Of a stretch of 64,000 nt of DNA, positions 1 to 11,354 are shown in pieces. The notes beneath the pieces are model-generated. The model saw only the letters and a program-made list of their open reading frames with translations, made no database searches and was not told the origin of the DNA. How positions within the stretch are numbered: the stretch's first letter is position 1; each line of letters begins with the position of its first letter. Origin of the DNA: Patiria miniata (taxonomy: Eukaryota > Echinodermata > Asteroidea > Valvatida > Asterinidae); the NCBI RefSeq assembly GCF_015706575.1, contig NW_024037052.1, positions 310,001 through 374,000 on the forward strand, given 5' to 3'. Both the position numbers and the translations under genes were made by a program.

Positions 1-426
1 TTTGTCAAAAATTGCACCTCACATGTCTTACACATGTAAATTGTATGAAAGTGCCCAATAGCACTGGTACTTTCTGCCATCTCATTTTTTACTTAATTTG
101 CTTCTGGAATGGCTTCACAGAAATTGTATCTTTCTCTATTGTCCATGAATGGTGATAGCAGCAACTTAATGATTTGATTTTCTGCAACAACTCCATACAT
201 GTATGAGTACCGGTACATTGTCATACATGTACATTGTACATGTACATGTTATACATATGCCTGTGCCATCCTTTGTAATGAACACCTTGCCCTGCTCATA
301 CCAGCTTTGTGAAGGTGGGTCACATGAATGTCCTTTCAATGCGCATTATACATGCATGTAGTTGCAGTGATTTTCATTTTTCAAACATGAGCACAAATGT
401 CGTTACATTTGATAAAAATAACATTT

Positions 427-639
427 GTCCTTCCGTTACCGTCCTTCCGTTACCAATTTGGTAACGGAAGGACGGGATTTAATTAATTGTAATTAAAAAA
501 CGATACGTACAGCAGTGTCAGTTATAATGTCATATTGAAGGCCTACCTAAACTTGCTTTGCACAATAACTTTCATTGCATTCATACTGCAAGTTTTGAAA
601 ATAAATTAAAAATATGTATTTTTTCGGTAACGGAAGGAC
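427..639. mobile_element. 213-bp MITE with GTCCTTCCGTTACC termini
   Basis: Starts with GTCCTTCCGTTACCG (427) and ends with its reverse complement CGGTAACGGAAGGAC (to 639). A second direct copy (441-454) and an inverted copy (460-473) form a 14-bp-stem hairpin with a 5-base loop. ATTT flanks both ends (423-426 and 640-643), a possible 4-bp target-site duplication. It is non-coding. Confidence 0.7.
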
Positions 640-1057
640 ATTTTCGAAGGCTGAAATATTAGAAGTCACTGAAGCGAAACAAATTACGCAAAACGTAAAA
701 AAAAAGGTCCAGTCAGTTTTTCATGACCTATACTTACTTATGACAGAAACTGATGGCATGAGTACATATTTGTGTGTGTGTATTGGTAGAATACTGTCAT
801 ATCACTATTTATCACATTTTTAGGATTAAAACAGGATTATTATGTAATCCTATTTTGTTGGTACCAAAATGTATCAAAAATAGAATTCCGACTTCAAATT
901 CCCTTCAGTGGATTGTTCTGATTGCTATCGAAAAGTGAACAAAATAAACTCTGATATTCAAACAGTACCAACTGCTCATGCAAAGTTTAAGCCATTTCTG
1001 ATCTATTGCCGAAACCTGTTTCTAGTACCATTCATTCTTGTGGTTATTTATCCACAG

Positions 1058-1210
1058 GATAAGACGGAAAAGCTTGCTAAGCGTTTACACCTGATGAACC
1101 AGCGGTATGAGGCCATGGAGAAGCGACGGAATCTGGAGATAGAAGGTTTCAAGAATGATACCCGAATCTTGAGAAACCAACTCAAGGATGTTGAGAAGCA
1201 ACTCTACAAG
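1058..1210 (+). CDS. CCDC77: CCDC77 penultimate exon, second copy (left arm)
   Basis: Exact counterpart of 50105-50257 on the plus strand, with the same acceptor, donor and 51-codon reading frame. The exons that should precede it would lie left of base 1, so this may be a complete second gene, a truncated duplicate, or an artefact of joining two contigs of one locus. The sequence from 1 to 1057 contains no further CCDC77 exon that I can recognise. Confidence 0.88.
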
Positions 1211-1922
1211 GTGGAGTATTGTCTGTTCATGTCAGTCATGTTGTTAGTTTGCATTTGTCCGTTGCTGTTTTCTACTTTCCTATGTTGGTCAGCTATAGTG
1301 CAGTTCATGCAGATCGTGGTGCGGACACTGCGAACAAGTACCCCAAAGGCTGGGTCATGCTTAGCCCCATATGTGGCCATTTTACTGGACTACCTCCATA
1401 AATAAAGGCCACACTTCCACCATGTACAAAAACATGTCGAACTTTTATATTTGTTTTATATAACTGACACATAGATCCTTGTCATTTGATATTTGAACTT
1501 TTATTTCAATATAAAATTGGTTGAAAATGTATTTTTCTCTTCCAAACCACCCCTTCACGAAAATGTTTGAACCCAACGCTGGCTACGTGCAATGCTAAAC
1601 GCGCACACCAGCATGCATTTGCATACAACTGCGTCATGGAACAAGAATGATCCTAACTGTTCAATAGTATTTCCCATTCCCCATAGGCGAATGGGACTTT
1701 TTGAGCCCCGGCGTGAATGGGAGCAATAACGAATGCCACATGATGTGAGTTCCACCAATCAAATGACAACGATCTGTATGTCGATTATATAAAGTAAAAT
1801 GGTGCATTCCATGAAACGTGCTCTTGACTAAATCAAGAAGCAGATTCTGTTAGTGAGATGTTATGTCATCTTAGTCCATAATGATGTTGTCACTGAAATC
1901 AAGATTGCAAGGACATCATTGC

Positions 1923-2117
1923 AGGGATGTAGTCGAGTCCATCACTAGTCCCTGCAAGTCCACCACAAGTCCTCCAACACCAATTTAACTCACAAGCTAT
2001 TCAAATGAGCTTTGACAAAGGCATCCAGTGTATCTTGTGCCTGGACTTGTGATGGACTCACGAATTACTTGTGTCTGGACTTGTGGTGGACTTGTGAATG
2101 GAATCAACTACATCCCT
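1923..2117. mobile_element. 195-bp MITE-like fold-back element in CCDC77 intron
   Basis: Perfect 11-bp terminal inverted repeats, AGGGATGTAGT at 1923-1933 and ACTACATCCCT at 2107-2117. Internal, oppositely oriented copies of a CACAAGTCC / GGACTTGTG motif let most of the element fold back on itself. There is no coding content and no clear target-site duplication. Its mirror is at 49198-49392. Confidence 0.65.
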
Positions 2118-2182
2118 AGCCCTGGATCATTGTCAGTGCTTTGTAATGTAAACCCTTCTTGTTTTGTTGCCATGCTGAACAG

Positions 2183-2329
2183 GTGACAGTGGGTGTTGGG
2201 GAAGATGGTGATATGTTCATGCTGCATAATATTCATCAGACAGCTAAGAGATCAAAGAAGATGCAGAGTGAGCTACTTCAACTCAAGGCTCTGATCTATG
2301 GCGTGGAAACAGACCTCAGGAATCTCTAG
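2183..2329 (+). CDS. CCDC77: CCDC77 last coding exon, second copy (left arm)
   Basis: Counterpart of 48986-49132, in phase 0 after the 972-nt intron that follows 1058-1210. It has 48 codons and a TAG stop at 2327-2329, without visible disabling changes. The intron between the two exons contains a 195-bp MITE-like element (1923-2117). Confidence 0.88.
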   Translation: MTVGVGEDGDMFMLHNIHQTAKRSKKMQSELLQLKALIYGVETDLRNL

Positions 2330-2652
2330 TAATACACACAATCACCCCTCACTGTGTCTCCACATTTGATCAAATGACTTATAACTTTGGGAAGCCTCAT
2401 TCTCTGTTTGAAGATGCATAGGATCTTGTGATATTTGTGCCTTTTGGGTTTTTTTTTTTGAAGCAAAAACAAAATTGCTCCAAATCTTAAGTTAGATCCA
2501 TAACAACTTACCTGTTGAAGTTATAGCTGAGTGGATACTGTACATCTTGAGAATACAGGGAAACCTTATCAAACTTTCAATCAAATTGGACATAGGACTT
2601 CGTTGCTATTGTCTTTCCCACCAAGGCCTATGCATAAACATTTTATTGTGCC

Positions 2653-2894
2653 AAGTGAATAGAAAAAGTGAACCTTTTTGCCACCCTGGGTCAAAAATCT
2701 GATATTCACAAGAACAGTGCATGTATGTCTGATGTTATTAATAATTGACTTGTCTGACAACTTAAGATTAGAAACAGTTGGAGGAGATCCTATAAATCCA
2801 CCGATGCTAGCATGCTGATAGTTCAGCTGCTGTATTCGCTGTTCTTGTGAACGATTTCAAACATTTAGAGAAAAAGGCTCCTTTTTGTTCATGT
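2653..2894. mobile_element. Degenerate ~240-bp fold-back element
   Basis: Outer arms of about 60 bases are inverted copies with mismatches. The best core is TTCACAAGAACAG (2705-2717) against CTGTTCTTGTGAA (2839-2851), and the outer parts both read roughly GAACnnAAAAAGGnnCCTTTTT. It lies just downstream of the CCDC77 stop codon. The mirror copy is at 48421-48662. The borders are approximate. Confidence 0.5.
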
Positions 2895-3280
2895 GCTACG
2901 TGAGAACTGATGTCACTTTGTCACTTTAGTACGAATGGCCGGTTGTTCTGCGTAGAATAGTAACAGTACTAACATAACAATGCCCACATGTACAGTTACT
3001 TTGGTTACTTAAAACTGGAGAGAGTTTGTTGTATTTGTTATCTCACAGGAACCTTGACATGAAAAGGCTCCATTATATTGTGGGGGCAATGTATACTGCC
3101 AAAATAGTCAATGTTTTGAAATTGAATCTGTTTAAAATGGAGGCAATAACTACTGAAATTGCATGCCAGTATGTTCAGATGTTATTGAAGTAATGCTTGT
3201 GCAGCTCACATATGGGTTTACTGCGCACAGCAAAGACTTCTCAAATGCGATACTTTGGGTACACTATGGTAAGGCCCAAG

Positions 3281-3862
3281 GAGGACACAAAGTGGACATC
3301 GCTTTTCTGCTGTCAGAAGAGCAGATAACAGAAGTATGGCCATTTTCCGACAATACATTTTTCATTTTGTAACTTTGTGATGTGGAAGCTCTTTAAGGGG
3401 GAACGCCTAAAAAACCCTGTTAACCTACACTCAAAGAAAAATGAAACGGTGCTTATTTTTCTCAGAAGCACCGTTTCATTTTCCTTTTAACCAAAAGCAG
3501 AATACAAATGGTAGTTACCAAAGGTTCGTTTTGCTTTTCTGGTTCTAAGAAATGAGAAAAGCAAAAAACAAAAATATACATTTTGGGTAGCACAAAAGCA
3601 GGAAATGGAAACGTCAGAAACGGTTTGATCTGATTTTTGAACAAGAGAAAAGCAGATGTCCACTTTTTCTCCCTCCAGCAAGGGAGGAAAAGCAAAATCT
3701 GCATTTCAGGTAGCATAAAAGCACTACAGTGGATTTTATTAAACAGTAAATTCTGCATTTATGGTAGCACAAAGGCGGGAAAGCAGAACAAAATGAACCA
3801 TTCAAAAAATACTCAATCTGCTATTCTGACAGCAGAAACGCAGATGTCCACGTTTTGTCCTC
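3281..3862. mobile_element. 582-bp non-autonomous DNA transposon (GAGGAC termini)
   Basis: Imperfect terminal inverted repeats of about 45 bp: GAGGACACAAAGTGGACATC at 3281 against the complement of 3812-3862, which reads GAGGACAAAACGTGGACATC. The interior repeats the subterminal GCAGATGTCCAC (near 3653 and 3840) and many AAAAGCAG/GCTTTT motifs. It also contains a hairpin with a perfect 17-bp stem (3438-3454 with 3466-3482, 11-nt loop). Short ORFs across it are not protein-like. The mirror copy is at 47453-48034. Confidence 0.65.
3438..3482. repeat. Perfect 17-bp-stem hairpin inside the GAGGAC element
   Basis: AAAATGAAACGGTGCTT (3438-3454) pairs with AAGCACCGTTTCATTTT (3466-3482) across an 11-base loop. 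The perfect stem contrasts with the decayed ends of the surrounding element, so it may be a younger insertion or a palindrome-derived repeat. Confidence 0.8.
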
Positions 3863-5064
3863 GATGACTACATGAACAGTCCTGTTCATTTCAGAATGGT
3901 AAATAGTGCCCTCTTCTCACCATCTAGTTTGCAAGTTGTCCTTCAATACCCATTTGTTGTTCCAAACATTTGTGTCAAGCTTGTTATTCCAATTAACTAT
4001 GCACAAAAAGTACATGTATTGGGGTCATGTCCTGCATGTTGTTCTAATGTAGGAGAGATGTACAAAGTAGTGTATGCAATGAAGTCACATGTATTCTACC
4101 ATACAATCTTATATTGGTGTCCAATATCAATAGGTCTCATTCAAATGACGTCATTTCCTACAGACCAGCCACATGCATCAACATTTTGAGCATCAACTGA
4201 ATAACGCACATCGGCTGTGTCGTATTTCAAACACATTTCAAGCAAGAAGCGCGTGTGTTTGGAACATTTTTAACACTGCGCAATGCGTGCTTGATTGCGT
4301 AAAATAAGCAATCAAGAGATGACCGTCATTGAGTGAGCCCTATTGATATGCTTGGCAGTAAGGATTGAACAGAGAGATTATTTTATGCAACTGTTAATAT
4401 CTTTTGGAATTTTTGCAGTGAAATACTTTTTAAAATAAGTTGGCTATTTTAAGGACTTTATTTTTATGGTGAAGGATTTTGGAATTAAATGTAGAATATT
4501 AAAAGGATCTATGCAAGCTTTCAGAACAAATTTGTGATTGGCATTCAAGCGCTTTATTTTGTGTGTTCCATGAGTGTGAGTGGGTTTAACAATTCATCTT
4601 CCAGCACACTTCATGCACAGTTACGTGCACGCTGTCGTCACGTTTCAGCTTTCATCTACCACATACGTACGTGCAGCAAGCGTCTTGCGTTGTGTGGTGC
4701 AGTGTGGCCCATTATGGGATAATAACACTGTTGTTGCCATCAGGCATGCAATTTTTCCTTGGATCTGCTGATTTCCTTCTTTCTTTTCTTCTCATGAATG
4801 CCATTACAATTTTTGAAAAATACTGTACAAAGGCTTGTGTGGTTTGGAATTTCCTCCTTTTCTTGTAAATTTTGAGTTGCATGCCTGTTTCATGTATCAA
4901 CCTATCAGTATAAGAATTCAAATTTGGTTGAAGATAAGCACATATGTACAACATACATGTCTGTTAGTTTGTTACACACAGTGCCACCGTGTTGAATGTT
5001 TTGACCAATCAAGAAATCACTAATAGAAGCCACAGTTGAGCCAATACCAGGCATGTATGCACGA

Positions 5065-5080
5065 GGGGGGGGGGGGGGGG
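5065..5080. repeat. G16 homopolymer; similar runs at 5140-5150, 5323-5333 and 6644-6657
   Basis: Long G or C runs. The one at 5323 follows a TG dinucleotide tract. These runs account for the small length differences between the palindrome arms (shifts of 2 bases between 4954 and 5533, and 2 more between 6055 and 7397), as expected from polymerase or sequencing slippage. Confidence 0.85.
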
Positions 5081-5892
5081 TAAAGACACCAGACCAACAT
5101 ATAATTGGGTAAGACTTGCAGTTTGACAAACTCAAGGAAGGGGGGGGGGGCTTGATTACATTAGTCTCTGGATGGCACTATTATGTCATTTTTATTCAGT
5201 TGAAGCATCATGGTTGCAGGTAATCTTTTAAAGGCAGTGGTGAAAGTAATAGATGAGCCAAATTACTTCACAAAAATATTCAGCAAAAATGTGGATTTTA
5301 TTTCTTTGTGTGTGTGTGTGTGGGGGGGGGGGGCGGTTTGCATATGCAGACCTTGATGCCCCTACAAGCCTGTCTAGGTACCAACCTCATAAATATTGCC
5401 ACATTGCCTATCCCTAATCTATACAATTCAATGTCATGAATGTCAACTGATCAATCTCATGAGCTTCAACTTGAAACAATGTACATAGACCTTCCCAAGA
5501 CTAGACTGGGGCAACTACCATTGAGCTCTTAATTATACAAATATCAGCTGCTTCAAGTTGAGTGGTAAAACTAGCCTCCTGGGTAGTCCGAGGATCAAAC
5601 GATCATGTTTACAGAGCCTCACTACGAATGTCTGATATATCCGAACATGCAAATTGTATGCGACCCCACGGGCCAGCCAATCAAAGTTGAGTTTAGATAT
5701 GTTGACACTAGGGCTGGTTGACCTACGACAGTTGACCCATGTAAAGGGACATAACATGAAATAGCTAGATGGGCGTTTCGAGAAAAAAAAGTGTAGTAAA
5801 ATTGTTGAACAAAATTGTAAGAAATCTATAAGTTTTAACTTCCTTTGACTTTTGGACCAAAAGTTTAGATTTTTTGACCGAAGAGGTATTTA

Positions 5893-6070
5893 TGAATGGA
5901 AATAAATATGTGCTTGGCCGGTATTCTACACTTTGTTTAAGACCGGTTGAGTCTGGATGCTGATAACGACCCTTGCCTTTGGCTCCGGTCAGTATCATCA
6001 TCCAGACTCCAAGCCGGTGTTGAACAGTGTTTAATATCGACCAACAAGCACACACATTTATTCCCTCATT
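5893..6070. repeat. ~178-bp long hairpin (fold-back)
   Basis: Arms 5893-5959 and 5999-6070 are inverted copies with scattered mismatches. Both carry GAGTCTGGATG next to the 39-nt loop and AATAAATnTGTGC outward. It could be a fold-back MITE, or a transcript from it could form a long hairpin RNA. The mirror copy is at 45247-45424. Confidence 0.7.
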
Positions 6071-8957
6071 GAAAAGATTACGATTTCAACTCGAGTCTTT
6101 TCTAGTTGAGTCTCAATGACAACTTAAATAATGGAGATATTAAACGCACAAGTGCAAGTCTCACATAATGTTATTTCACTCTTAGGGCCACTGGACATAA
6201 CATACTAGTAGTACATACGTTACAGAATTCATATATTACATGTACATGCACTCTGTGAAAAGCAAGTCACAATGTGCAACATAAATTGTACCAGACAATA
6301 ATTCAAACAATCACTCGTTCATTTTTAAAAAGCACATTGTTTGTACTCAGAACCTCTATCTTGACCGAAGAAAATAGACTTAAAACAACTAAATTACTGA
6401 ACATAATCACAGCATCCATGCATGGGAAGTAGGATAATTTGTACAAAATATAACCATACATTGTTACAATAAACCACATCTATTCTCACAAAAACATGTG
6501 TACATTCATTAGTTTACAGTTTTCGCAGTTAGCAAAAGAATAACTTGGACTACTTTATTGCAACAATTGCAGTTTCTGTAGGACCATGTCAAATAAATAA
6601 AGCTACCAGCATAACTGAAATAAAGAATTCAACAAACGCTCCGCCCCCCCCCCCCCCATTTTCCCATTTCTTGTCTTAGGTCCTTTAGTATCAATGTTGA
6701 CTTTTTCCATCTCAAATGTCTGAAAGCTCAGTTATTAATTCATAAATTGCACAATTTTGTAAAAGTAAATGAATATACATAAACAAGTAAAACCATACAA
6801 TATTTAAACCTTTTTTTTACATTTTGCATAGCAGAAATGATTTCTTTTAAACATAATTTACTGAAACCATTTCCCTATGTGATCACTTTTTTATATAATA
6901 AACATCATTTGAAATATATTGTCCAACACAATTAAACTAATAAAGACTTTAAGTATATCGTTTAAACAGGAGGCCTTTTTTTTTTATACAAACCAACATA
7001 TTTGTCAATATGATTGATGTGTATAGCTAACCTACATTCCACCTGTATTTCTGATTAATGAAATTAATAACAAAAAAGTGATCATTTTATGATCTTTATA
7101 TTTATCTTAAATGTTTGTGGCAAAGTTGCAAATCACAAGCTAGCAAAGTAAATATCAAACCCTACATCATGTGCCATATACGAAAACCAAACTATAACAG
7201 CACAGAAACTAGACACAACTTATCTCGGGATAGCTATACACAATAGGATACAAGCAAAACAATTCTAGCTTTCTCACTCAAAAAGTGCTGGACTTCAGCC
7301 CCTTCTTAAAAATATATACGTATATATATCATGGATATTAATGTCCTAAAGAAAAATCTACCTATACTATATTCTGAGTTGTTGAAAAAGTTGGGTTCAA
7401 TGTGTTAATAACAGTGGTTCAACAGCAAAACTGAATGCGCTTAATACCACATTTTGACTGTTTACCGAGACACAAATGAACAATAGGATGGAAGCTTCCA
7501 AGAAGTTACATAAGTTAAATATGAACCAGAGTACGTGGATGTGCAGAAACCATGTCAGATGTTGACAATCATGCCGCATCAATCAAGCATGCAGGGACTT
7601 GTCTTGTTTTCCTTAAACTTTGCAAAAGCAAGAGAAGAAAACAACGCCCTTACTTGTTCATTGTTATAGTCATAAAGCAATGTGATTGGTCAGGTCAATG
7701 ACAAAAATGTTTCAGATGTCACTGGGCATATGGAAGATGTTCATATAAAGCTAGAATAAATGCAGTAAGCAAAGCTTTGTCTTGCATAGATCAATGTGCA
7801 CCTCCACATTCTCATGAGTCACACTTCATATGCCTTCTAGCAGTGTTGCAGTACTCATACTCATACTCCAGTACATTTCGTACTCATGGAAATGTACTTG
7901 ACTACACCACTGCCTTTTAAGTACAATGTATGCTAATATTGACTGCAATGAGTGGTACAATCAAACGATACCATTGCAAGGTGATCCATACCATATTGTA
8001 AGTATATTCTCAAGGAAGAGTGGAGGGAAAATATAGCACTCCACGGATCACTAAGTGAAACTCTTTTTACTGTACCACACGTTAGAACAGTCAATATTTA
8101 CTTTGTATAAACACCTCACCTACAGATACACCGGACAGCTGATTATATACTCCTAATGCAAGACAATATTTATTCAATTTGTGTGTACTGAAATTCACTT
8201 GTTATTGCACTTCTGCAATCTTCCCCTTGACAAAATGTTCACACTGGTGTTGCGCTATCAAGAAATGGTCTGCAAGAGCACCCACATCAACACAGACCTC
8301 CAGTTGCAGTGATGTAGTTCTTTAGTTGCTGTGCTTTTAGCACTTTGGGTCATGGACTAGTCTTTTGGACAATAGGCGGTAGTACAGTAACAACAAGTGA
8401 AGCTTAAAGCATTATTCATACTTGCATAGGTTTGTCTGGGAAGCAAAAGCAGCTACCCTGCACACACGGCACACGCATGAGGCACGTAAACCAGTCAGTG
8501 CTACCAGGACAGAAGTACCCCATAATTAGCTCTGAAACCCTGAGCTATGCAACAATTGCACATGCAAGTCGGGTTGCTAGTGGTACCACACTGCAACCTT
8601 CAAGAATGACAGTATATACGCATTTCATGGGAGGGATGTTCCATGGAATTCCAATGAATTTCTTCCAATGGAACTAACGAATTATGTATGGGTGTAACAG
8701 AACAAATACAACATGGTTCATTTCGGGTAAGTAGTGTATTACTTGTCCACGTTAGGAGGTATGGTAGTCCACATCAGCCCACCTTGGCACCAGTGATTTC
8801 ACACTACCTCCTCTCACTCAGTGTAACTTGCCACTACTATTTCTCTGATCATGTTGCAATTTGTACAATACCATCAGCTGACACAATCTATGGGTGAGAT
8901 GTTTAAGAGACTGGGCTCATGAAGAGCCAGTGCACATGCCTGAGGCTTAATGGCTTG

Positions 8958-9140
8958 TTACACCAGCGTGGAATTGACCACATCATGAGTCCGAGGTGTC
9001 GATATTGCCTGCGGTGCTGAAGGTCTAAGGTAGGTTGGGTGACTTTGTTGCGTCGTGTGCTGAAGACTGAACTGACGGGGTTGCTGCCGGTGCGGTTCTT
9101 TCTGGGGAGGGGCATTAATTGTGGCGTTGATTTCCAGGGT
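8958..9140 (-). CDS. Candidate last exon with PDZ-ligand tail, second copy (left arm)
   Basis: Mirror of 42179-42361 on the minus strand, with the acceptor at 9141 onward and the TAA stop at 8958-8960. The 60-codon frame is identical. The gene runs away from the array and towards the left-arm CCDC77 exons, giving the same convergent arrangement as in the right arm. Confidence 0.5.
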   Translation of the reverse strand, partial: TLEINATINAPPQKEPHRQQPRQFSLQHTTQQSHPTYLRPSAPQAISTPRTHDVVNSTLV

Positions 9141-9428
9141 CTGTGTACAGGCAGAAATGCAAAGAAAATTATTGTTAAAAAGATTACTTTTTGTTCCAAA
9201 ATTTCATATTGCAATTCTCAGGCAATTGGGCATGTTTCCAAGTGCATAAACAAAACCTGGAAATGTACATGTACATGCATTTTAATAGCATTCAGGTAAA
9301 ATGCAACAACATTTTCCACATGAAATCCTCTGTATTACAAAAATACATGACCAATGCACAAACACAAAAACACGTATTTCAAGAAGCAATTAGGAAGAAA
9401 CTACATTACTGCCATAGAGCTACACTGA

Positions 9429-9508
9429 ATTACTAGAGTGCTGACTCGATGTACAAAGTGATGGCTGATGGGCGCATCCATGTTTGTGCACAAACCTATG
9501 GAAAACTC
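9429..9508 (-). repeat. Dispersed repeat beside the array, left copy
   Basis: The complement of this stretch contains CCATAGGTTTGTGCACAAAC followed by ATGGATGCGCCC. It resembles 52331-52420 over roughly 80-110 bases, making it a dispersed repeat present next to both array edges and again outside the palindrome. Confidence 0.55.
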
Positions 9509-10593
9509 AAACTTTTGTACGGCTATTTGTATCTGCGTCTGTATTCCATACAGGTGTGCTATCAAAGCCGATACACTCAAACTGAAATGCACAGTAAATT
9601 GAGTGTTTCATTTGCTCTGCGAAAATGTGTGCGCATATCTGCTGCAGCTGATTTTTGCCGTGACGTTTTTTAACCGTCATAATGCGCTTAACTTGCTTGC
9701 GTACATGTATGTAGCACTTGCACGTTGCATTTAGAGTACACTTTCAAAATGCAATCCATCTAATTTCATTATGTTCTACAAACACGAACGTGAATTCAAA
9801 ATGGCTGTGAGCAAGATGGTATAAAGTATCTCCATCCCAAGCTGGAGATATGATCCCAATTTCAGACCAAAGACCCAGGCAGGGGTAGCTTCCACCGCCG
9901 GTGACACAAGTTGCACCTCCCCCTTACCCCCCCCCCCCCCCCCCCCCTCCCCGATAGAAGTCACACGGAAAAAAGGTTACAGTTACTTAACAAAAACTTC
10001 GATGAAAACCGGCGTCTTCTCTCTTCGCAGCATTCAAAAGCTCCCTGTGGCAGAAAAAAGAGCAAGTATACATTGTAAATTCAATATCCCAATTTTCTGA
10101 CATCACGTCCTGTCATCAAACCTCCAATACATTTCCATTTTATCAACAAGTACTGTATGTCCAACTTGCCATCTCAAACTCCAAAGATATACCCCAAGGT
10201 CTACCTCCACGTTAAAATCCAGCAAGCCCATTCAAATGCAAGGAAGCGCATCAAAACAGAGACGTTTTGCAAGGAGAAACATTACTCATTTACCTGTGGG
10301 AGATGAATGCTGCACTTGGACGACCTTACTTCTGTGCCCTTCATCTTCAATCTGCACACACAGAAAAGAGAAAACTGGGAAGAAACAAAAAGTGTTAGTG
10401 AAATGTCAAAACTCTGCATCTTTGAACATTCAACGAAGACGAACGGAACTGAAACAAGGGGTGAACACAGTGGGCCCGGACAAATAGGGAGACGAAACAG
10501 ACAGACATGAACAGAACGCAACAAAACAGCCGGCAACCCACCACACACACTTTCACAACGGTCGTCCTGGGGCTAAGACCTGCAAAGAGGACA

Positions 10594-10617
10594 TATCTCC
10601 ATCCCAAGCTGGAGATA
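10594..10617. repeat. Unit-boundary hairpin (8-bp stem, 8-nt loop)
   Basis: TATCTCCA, eight bases, then TGGAGATA: a perfect 8-bp inverted repeat. It occurs once per unit, and both outer array edges (9827 and 41492) coincide with it, so the array phase is set by this hairpin. It may mark the recombination or insertion site from which the array expanded, but that is inference. Confidence 0.85.
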
Positions 10618-11354
10618 TGATCCCAATTTCAGACCAAAGACCCAGGCAGGGGTAGCTTCCACCGCCGGTGACACAAGTTTCACCTCCCCCTTACCCCCCC
10701 CCTTCCCTCCCCGATAGACGTCACACGGAAAAAAGGTTACAGTTACTTAACAAAAACTTCGATGAAAACCGGCGTCTTCTCTCTTCGCAGCATTCAAAAG
10801 CTCCCTGTGGCAGAAAAAAAGAGCAAGTATACATTGTAAATTCAATATCCCAATTTTCTGACATCACGTCCTGTCATCAAACCTCCAATACATTTCCATT
10901 TTATCAACAAGTACTGTATGTCCAACTTGCCATCTCAAACTCCAAAGATATACCCCAAGGTCTACCTCCACGTTAAAATCCAGCAAGCCCATTCAAATGC
11001 AAGGAAGCGCATCAAAACAGAGACGTTTTGCAAGGAGAAACATTACTCATTTACCTGTGGGAGATGAATGCTGCACTTGGACGACCTTACTTCTGTGCCC
11101 TTCATCTTCAATCTGCACACACAGAAAAGAGAAAACTGGGAAGAAACAAAAAGTGTTAGTGAAATGTCAAAACTCTGCATCTTTGAACATTCAACGAAGA
11201 CGAACGGAACTGAAACAAGGGGTGAACACAGTGGGCCCGGACAAATAGGGAGACGAAACAGACAGACATGAACAGAACGCAACAAAACAGCCGGCAACCC
11301 ACCACACACACTTTCACAACGGTCGTCCTGGGGCTAAGACCTGCAAAGAGGACA
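10594..11354 (+). repeat. Representative 761-bp repeat unit
   Basis: A clean unit running from hairpin to hairpin. In order it holds the hairpin, a CCGCCGGTG box, a poly-C tract of variable length (8 to more than 13 C), GATAGACGTCACACGG, a pyrimidine-rich TCTCTCTTCGCAG, an AT-rich stretch, and a purine-rich stretch rich in ACAGAAAAGAG-type sequence. Short ORFs of 67-88 codons overlap on both strands in every copy. They are preserved only because the copies are nearly identical and give no evidence of selection. I do not recognise snRNA, 5S rRNA or histone sequence in it. Confidence 0.9.

Larger units (their letters stand above)
3863..8957. other. Left-arm intergenic DNA, no gene recognised
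   Basis: AT-rich sequence with G/C homopolymers, the 5893-6070 hairpin and short ORFs under 105 codons without protein-like content. By orientation it is the shared 3' flank of CCDC77 (from the left) and the PDZ-tail gene (from the right). AATAAA-type signals on either strand are scattered through it. The same applies to the mirrored stretch 42362-47452. Confidence 0.6.

Noticed and set aside
908-1405. 165-codon ORF taken as a whole gene
   Set aside because: Only 1058-1210 matches CCDC77. The ORF ends are intron sequence before the acceptor and after the donor.
3462-3867. Overlapping ORFs of 63-98 codons near 3.5-3.9 kb
   Set aside because: They lie inside the GAGGAC-ended non-autonomous element, on both strands, with low-complexity products.
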